Positions 58,300-64,000 of a DNA stretch of 64,000 nt are shown one piece after another (within the stretch, counting starts at the first letter, position 1; the number at the start of each line of letters is the position of its first letter). A model generated the notes under the pieces. That model was not told the origin of the DNA, did not search any database, and saw nothing but the letters and a program-made list of their open reading frames with translations. This DNA is from Nymphaea colorata. Its lineage: Eukaryota > Streptophyta > Magnoliopsida > Nymphaeales > Nymphaeaceae. Both the position numbers and the translations under genes were made by a program. The DNA lies in assembly GCF_008831285.2 (NCBI RefSeq), contig NC_045145.1:6138802-6202801 (forward strand). The letters are read 5' to 3'.

Positions 58300-59190
58300 G
58301 CTAGTGTAGTTGTTCTGCTGTCTGGTGGAAGCAAATAGGGAATTGAGGTTGAACCGATAATATCTGCTGCCCACAATGCAAGAAGCTGATATAAACACCT
58401 TGCCTAATGGGACGGTTGAGGCAACACATCACACCGAAGTTTTGCTGGGTGACATGGCAGGTCATGAGTTGGAACCCAGGTATAACTCAAGAAAAATAAA
58501 TTGCTTGGGAAAATGTACTATGAGTGATTTTTATTGGTTAACAATCATTGTTGTTTTGCCCATATCCGCGGGTTCCTTAATTGCTCAAGTTAAAAAATTA
58601 TGCAATATTATATAGGTACAGATTGAATTAAGGATAATCTAATCATGCATGATTTTGAAATAATGAAATATACATTATTGCAAGTTTAATAAAGGTTTTT
58701 GAATCTTTAAACTTGTTGTGGAGGTGTGCGATTCTCTTGTGTATTTTTTCATGCAAGTGCATAAAGTATGATGTCTAAATTGATGCTTTGTATGCTAAAA
58801 TGGTTTTGAAAAAAATAATGCTACGGTGCATGGTTAAGATGCGTAAGTGGAAACTCTCATGAGACCTTACTCATCCATTAGGGGTCAAGCTAAGGGTTTA
58901 AATAACTTATATACGTTAAATGTAACAACGATTCCCATGAAAATAAGTTAGACCAGTAAGGTTTATTGTGCATTGGGTTGCTTGCATTTGGCTTTTTTTT
59001 CTTGCATTAGTTTACTTTTGTTTTTTCTTCTTCTTGCTTGAGAATGAGCAATGTTTAACGTGGAAAAGCTTAACGATGCATAGATGCATCATGTTTTTAT
59101 TATATTCATATGCATCATGTTTTTATTATATTCATATAACAAAGCCTAGGCTGGCTATTTTCTTAGTAAAGCATCAACTTCCATCAAGGA
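58300..59190. other. Unassigned spacer after the satellite
   Basis: No gene recognised. A short exact duplication of TGCATCATGTTTTTATTATA lies at about 59083-59136. Confidence 0.4.
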
Positions 59191-59195
59191 GGTGA

Positions 59196-59300
59196 CCAAA
59201 GGGTGTAGCGTAACTAGTCAGGTAAGCAATAACGTAAAAGGCACAACGTCAGTTCGATTCCTATAGATACTACTCCCCTAGACTGTAAATAGTGAGATTG
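59196..59300 (+). mobile_element. Possible tRNA-derived SINE
   Basis: TGTAGCGTAACTAGTCAGGT resembles a Pol III A box, and 30-40 bases later CAGTTCGATTCC closely fits the B box (GGTTCGANTCC). Spacing suits a tRNA-like promoter. The 3' end and any target-site duplication were not resolved, and the sequence does not fold as a tRNA that I can see. Confidence 0.4.
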
Positions 59301-59368
59301 TAACATTCTAAGTTGATAAGTGTACTATACCCCACCCAGGTCCTCATGTAGTCCAGGATGCTGGGGGT

Positions 59369-59488
59369 AGGGAAAAAGTGTGTGAGGGGGTATAAGAGGC
59401 CTTTGGACCTCATTTTTGGGTGATGAGTAGGGAAAAAGTGTGTGAGGGGGTATAAGAGGCCTTTGGACCTCATTTTTGGGTGATGAGT
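59369..59488. repeat. Exact 60-bp tandem duplication
   Basis: 59369-59428 and 59429-59488 are identical over the full unit (starting AGGGAAAAAGTGTGTGAGG). Sixty is a multiple of three. On the minus strand the copies read in frame as SSPKNEVQRPLIPPHTLFPY twice, inside an open stretch. Confidence 0.95.
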
Positions 59489-59649
59489 TGTTAACCTCAT
59501 GCTCATCCAGAAGAACAAACGAGGTGCCATTAACCAAGCTATCAAACAAAAAATCAGTTTCTAGAGTTCGACAGAGAGGTCTAGAACATGGACATATCGC
59601 CAGACCTTACCACTAGCCTCAACTTTTGGAGGCATCCCTGGTGCTAGGC

Positions 59650-59841
59650 ATGGAGCCAATGGTGGCTGGCAAAGGGCAGTGGCTCCCCTCTAATTTTCAA
59701 AAATTTTAAAATCAATATATAATTTTCAAAAATTTTCATTTAGTCTATATAAAAATTTTAAAAAATTATATTTCGGTCATTGTCAAAATTTGGAACTATA
59801 GTTCAGCCCCCCTAATAAAAAATTGTAGCTTTGCCCCTGGT
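59650..59841. mobile_element. Decayed hAT MITE relic
   Basis: Right end, reverse-complemented, CAGGGGCAAAGCTAC; left end TAGGCATGGAGCCA. Both resemble the CAGGGGCGGAGCC family seen intact at 8109-8305. The AT-rich core has repeated AATTTTCAAAAATTTT words. No target-site duplication remains visible. Confidence 0.55.
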
Positions 59842-60349
59842 GCCATCTATTCGAAATTAGTAATCTGCCCTCCATTTTCCCATGCCCAAGGGAAAGGATT
59901 AGTTGGAAATCGGCTTCAATCAAAGCCCGGATTAAGAACAAGCCTCTATTAGAATATGTAAATTTTAAAGGATGCATGCCTGACCATAACAGTCGAAGTT
60001 GAGAAAACAAAGCCATAGACGAGTCTGCTACGTCCAAACCTCCCAATTAATGTTGCAATTGCGGTGAACCTGAATAACAACTTCATCCTCTCATGCATAA
60101 TCTTTGGAAATGTGCGACACCTTACCATTTGATTTCCACCTAAGGGAAAGCATGATTAGCTACATTCGCTTCCTCAACAAGGGAACCCATGATGACTTCA
60201 AAGCCTTAAGCTTCTGGTCACTAGGTGCATCAAGTGATCTCTCATGCGCCTCCTTCATCGATGCATCCTTGAGATCCTCTATCTCCAACCCTTTCGGGCT
60301 ACTCGAGCCCTCCTGATCACTCATCTCCCCTTACCCTACTCTAGTTGTC

Positions 60350-62850
60350 ACAACCTGATGGCGGTCACCCTACAAAACCCTAGCCCTTTTTCCAATTACA
60401 TCTCTTTCCATGACTTTCTCTCTATTCGAAACAATTCAAGTTTGTGGTCTTATGTTGTTGCAAGCTCATAGGCACCCAAATGAAATTCACTCTATTTCAA
60501 CAGAAGAAAGGGAGGATACAAATCCTGCTAAGATTATGGAGGCAGTCACAGCTCACTTCCAACAGCTCCTTGGTTATGACCCAACAAGTGGTCTTATGTT
60601 GGATGGTCTGCAAGGAAGTCACACAGTGCTAGATGAAGACAACCTTATCCTATTAGAGCCAATCTCTGACGATAAAATCAAGTCTAATGTGATGGAGGCA
60701 AATGGCGAAGCAGCTCCATGTCCAAATGGTTTTAATAATAAGTTCCATTAGGTGAAGTAGGAGTTAGTGAAAGGTGATGTTAGTAGAGTCGTTCAGGGAT
60801 TTTTCGATAGTAGTAAGCTTATTTGGAAGCTAATCGAACCCATCTAGTGCTTATCCCTAAGCCTCTTGGCAACAACCATACATATTTTTTAGCCGATCTT
60901 GCTTTGCAACGGCATTATGAAGTTCATAAGTTAGGTCATGGTAAATGGGATGAGACCTTTGCTGTGTCAGATAATTCCTATGAATCAAAATGTTTTTCTG
61001 TTGGGTCGATGCATTCAAGATTGTTATTTGCTAGGCCATGAAGTGCTCCATTCTCTTCTTGTAGAGAAAGGCAAATCCATTTGCTTTAGACTAAATTTGA
61101 GCAAAACCTATGATCGTGTGAGCTGGAAGTTTCTTGAGATTGCATTTTTCACTCTTGGATTTGGCTTCCAATGTGTTCAAAGTACACTGATGTACGTTTC
61201 CATAGTTTCCTTGACTGTCATGATTAATGGGAAAGAGGGTCCTCACTTTGGGGCGAAAAGTGGGCTCTGCCAATTTCACCTTATCTGTTTCCTGTCTTGG
61301 CCGAGATGTTGTCTCCACGATTACATTAGGTGAGCTTAAGCAAGACAATTCAGATTCCGTGTGGAGGTAGAAAGGTCTTTCTTGTATCGTCTATTCTTTA
61401 TGTTGATGACCTTTTGCTCTTTATGTCTCTTTAGAGGCCTTTCCATTCGTGCTCTCACTCTCATCCTGCTTGAGGTGGAACAAAATAATGGGCTCAAAGT
61501 GAACCTTGACAAAAGCCAAGTTGTTGGGCTAAACATGTCTAAGGGAGAAATAAATCAATGCTCGACCTCACTGGATGGGCAGCCAGCTCCCTGATTGTAA
61601 GCAAAAAGGCTTTCAATGGATTAGTTTCAGCTTATGATCTTGAGCATGGAAAGCAATATCACAGAATGGAAGCAAATAGTCCTATCTTTCGTGGGTAAGA
61701 TGTGTCTAATTAAACATGTTCTTGCTACCATGCCTAACTATTGGGGAATCGTGGTCCACTTTCCCACTTCGATTACTAGTAGAATAGATCTTATATGCTC
61801 TCAATTCCTCCAGAGAAGCTTAGAGCAGGTGCGATGAAGGTACCTCGTCAACTGGGATCAACAATGTCTCCCTAAAGCCGAAGGGGAATAGGATTAAAGA
61901 GCCAGGTTGATGCTGACAGGCTGCATTGGCCTTTCTGGTGTATAAGAGTGGTAACAGGCACATCAGAGTGGAGCAGCTATGTTAGGAAAAAATATATTTC
62001 CACTCATAGCTTGAGGGATACTAGAACTGCCTCCAAAAGTTCTAGCTGTTGGAAAGCTATTTTCAAGGCCTAGAGTGTGTTTAAGTAAAAGATCTGGTGG
62101 ATAATGTGTTTAAGTAGAAGATCAGGTGGAAAATCAGTGCTGACAATTTGATAAAATTCTGGCTAGATCAGTGGCTTGGGGTACCATTGAGACATCTGAT
62201 TACAGAGGAGCTGAGGTAGCACTGAACATAGGGGATTAAATTTCTGTTCGAGAGGCTACTCTTACCAAAGCAGAGGTAGTCTAACCCCTACCTACAATCT
62301 TAGTTCTTGAGGCCTAGATCCCATATAGTGAAGAGCTTCAATGGGTAGGGCAAGACCAGCTAGTGTGGCAACATCAAGAGCTGGTCCTCATCTCCCGTAG
62401 ATCTAATTGGTAGTTCATTAAGAAAAGGAAAGATCGTTCTAGATGGAGACAACAAATCTGGTTTGGCTGCGCTCCCCCAAGGGCTTGTTGGACCATGTTT
62501 TTAAACTACAATGACAAACTTCTGGTGGAGGATAGGCTGCAACGCATGGGCGTTTTGCTAACTTATGCTACTTCCTGTGTAGCGGAGCTCGTGAATTTAT
62601 TCCTTACATCTTCTTCTATTGTAGGATCTCTAGACACATTTGGACGAAGTTGCTTGGCCATATTGGGGTGATGTAGATTCCCATGTCTCGGTTTAGTGAT
62701 GCTTTCAGGTCTTGGCTTAGCTGTGAGGTGGGCCGACAGTGCTGAAAAAGTGTTGAATTCTTGGTGCATTTGATTTCTCAGGAGTGACCAAAGACATTGC
62801 AGCCTGACCATAAAGAAAGATACCACCCAATGAGTCTAGGACAGGTGTGT
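60350..62850 (+). mobile_element. LINE (non-LTR retrotransposon) ORF2 relic: RT and zinc-binding region
   Basis: Plus strand, broken by stops and frame changes. A pre-RT linker (TEEREDTNPAKIMEAVTAHF, about 60500-60560) is followed by RT blocks. These are RPLLCQIIPMNQNVFLLGRC then IQDCYLLGHEVLH; LNLSKTYDRVSWKFLEIAF, where the catalytic Asp of the usual LDLSKAYDRV is Asn; TVMINGKEGPHFGAKSGL; and YVDDLLLF at 61399-61422, in a different frame from its neighbours. KVNLDKSQVVGLN and a zf-RVT-like end (KFWLDQWLGVPLRHL near 62150; later remnants to about 62800) follow. Plant L1-clade LINEs have this order. The endonuclease part and the poly(A) tail were not found. Confidence 0.88.
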
Positions 62851-62859
62851 TGAACGATT

Positions 62860-63930
62860 CTAAACCCTTCTTATAAAGGGTAGGTCAAAGAAGCATTTGT
62901 CTATTTGGATAAAAACAAGGATTTGGGGGGAGGATGGATGCAAGGACTGTCATCCCATTCCCCTAGTGGTGGTGGTTTCCTGGCAGCGAGACACAAAATT
63001 AGGCATGGCAGCTTCTATTATGGACCAGTATGACGAAATTAGTTGTGCCTTAGTCATCTTGTCATCGTTAGGGTTTGAAATGAAGAAGTCATGGACTCTC
63101 AATCATTATTTGAGAGAACGTAAAATTGCAGGTGGTAGAGTATCAACCAACAAGGCAGTGTGGAGGAAATAGATCAAGTGGCCATCTATCACCGTCCTTA
63201 TAATCTAAACAATTTTCATTATATCTTTCAACACTTAGATCATATCACGTTTAGCAGCAGAGCACCCAGTTGTGCCACTTGTGCTTTGTTTGTTTGTTTT
63301 TTTTTTTGGGAGGAGAATGCTGAGTATATGGAATGACACTATCTAGTTGAAGATTGGGACCCAATTGTATTGGCTAAGATTTGATCTCATCCAATCCCTA
63401 GGCTTTTAGATCTAAATTTTTGTTGTAATTAACCCCATTTTTGTTTAATAAAGGTTGAGGGTCGATCCCTCAGTAGTTTTTTGTTGGAAAATGATTCACG
63501 CAACCCAGTTAACCCATATATTGTTTCAAATCGATTCTTTATGTCTTTTCAAATTGTTTCTCTTTACCTTGCTTCAACATATTGCTTCACCTCACTTTAC
63601 ATGTGAGAGAGCTCGAAGGGAGCCAAGCAAGGATATTGCTGCCTCACATTATTCATGCTAGAAAGACCAAGAATTAAGGTTGGACCAATGAAAGCCAAAT
63701 CTACCAAAATCTAGTGTAGGCCTAAACTTTATGGGAGCATTGGGTAGGAGGAGTAGTACGCGGTGAGAGACACCATCCACATCGCCACAACTAGAAAAAA
63801 AAAAGCAAAACAAAGGAGAACGTTGAAATCACACAATTTCTGTCTCCAATAAGATAAGCAGTTGTTGTCTGGCGAGACATCAATGAGAAAGCAGCACAAT
63901 GGTTTAATTCCCATTCAGTTGGGAGAGCCG
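62860..63930. other. Unassigned spacer
   Basis: No gene recognised. A T-rich run lies at about 63290-63310. The left part may still be LINE-derived. Confidence 0.35.
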
Positions 63931-63931
63931 A

Positions 63932-63986
63932 TGTGTGTGTGCGTGTGTGTGTGTGTGAGAGAGAGAGAGATGTGTGTGTGTGTGTG
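63932..63986. repeat. (GT)n(GA)n(TG)n microsatellite
   Basis: Compound dinucleotide repeat at the end of the window. Confidence 0.92.
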
Positions 63987-64000
63987 ACTTGGCTAAGAAG

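Noticed and set aside
58298-58480. Second SINE candidate (TGGCTAGTGTAGTTG ... GAGTTGGAACCC)
   Set aside because: The A-box-like and B-box-like words are about 160 bp apart, too far for a Pol III promoter, and the B box is poor.

Overview
This is nuclear DNA from a flowering plant. Four spliced plant gene loci with GT-AG introns are recognisable, and almost everything else is plant transposable elements (Ty3/gypsy, Ty1/copia, hAT, PIF/Harbinger, MULE/FAR1, LINE), MITEs and a satellite array. The species cannot be named from the sequence. There are no prokaryotic operons, CRISPR arrays, or rRNA or tRNA genes that I can see.

Layout. (1) 37-3178 (+): the last four exons of BIG, the giant UBR4-type ubiquitin ligase. 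(2) 4.1-5.7 kb (-): an unidentified coding-like stretch and a collapsed gypsy element that keeps a primer-binding-site relic. (3) 6.9-7.7 kb (-): the 3' end of an amidase gene with a frameshift. (4) 8.1-10.9 kb: a 197-bp hAT MITE, then a decayed two-gene PIF/Harbinger element. (5) 11.8-21.0 kb (-): seven exons of an AAA+ ATPase with all core motifs intact. Its introns hold a hAT MITE, an LTR, a gag-to-RNase H gypsy fragment, a hairpin element and rearranged copia 3' ends that carry another MITE. No exon upstream of its Walker A motif was found. (6) 21-28.9 kb: MITEs, a FAR1/MULE pseudogene on the minus strand and several short duplications. (7) 29.3-43.7 kb (+): a six-exon receptor-like cytoplasmic kinase (RLCK-VII/PBL type). 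Its 9-kb first intron contains a copia element with both LTRs and target-site duplications (30568-37234). That element is itself interrupted by a 1183-bp hAT derivative (31562-32744) encoding only a BED zinc finger. Its third intron holds a second hAT-like element (40880-42129). (8) 43.7-48.7 kb: intergenic, with MITE-like sequence. (9) 48.8-58.25 kb: about 17 tandem copies of a ~557-bp monomer, mostly in alternating A/B dimers of ~1.11 kb. (10) 58.3-64 kb: a possible SINE, an exact 60-bp duplication, a MITE relic and a decayed LINE.

How it fits together. The host genes (BIG, the AAA ATPase, the kinase) do not form a functional cluster. What links them is insertion history: transposons have expanded the introns while the splice sites and reading frames I can follow stay intact. 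Five hAT-type insertions can be delimited to the base by 8-bp target-site duplications. The most novel items are the BED-only hAT derivative, whose ends are packed with CGATAC/GTATCG hexamers, and the dimeric satellite with its chimeric monomer.
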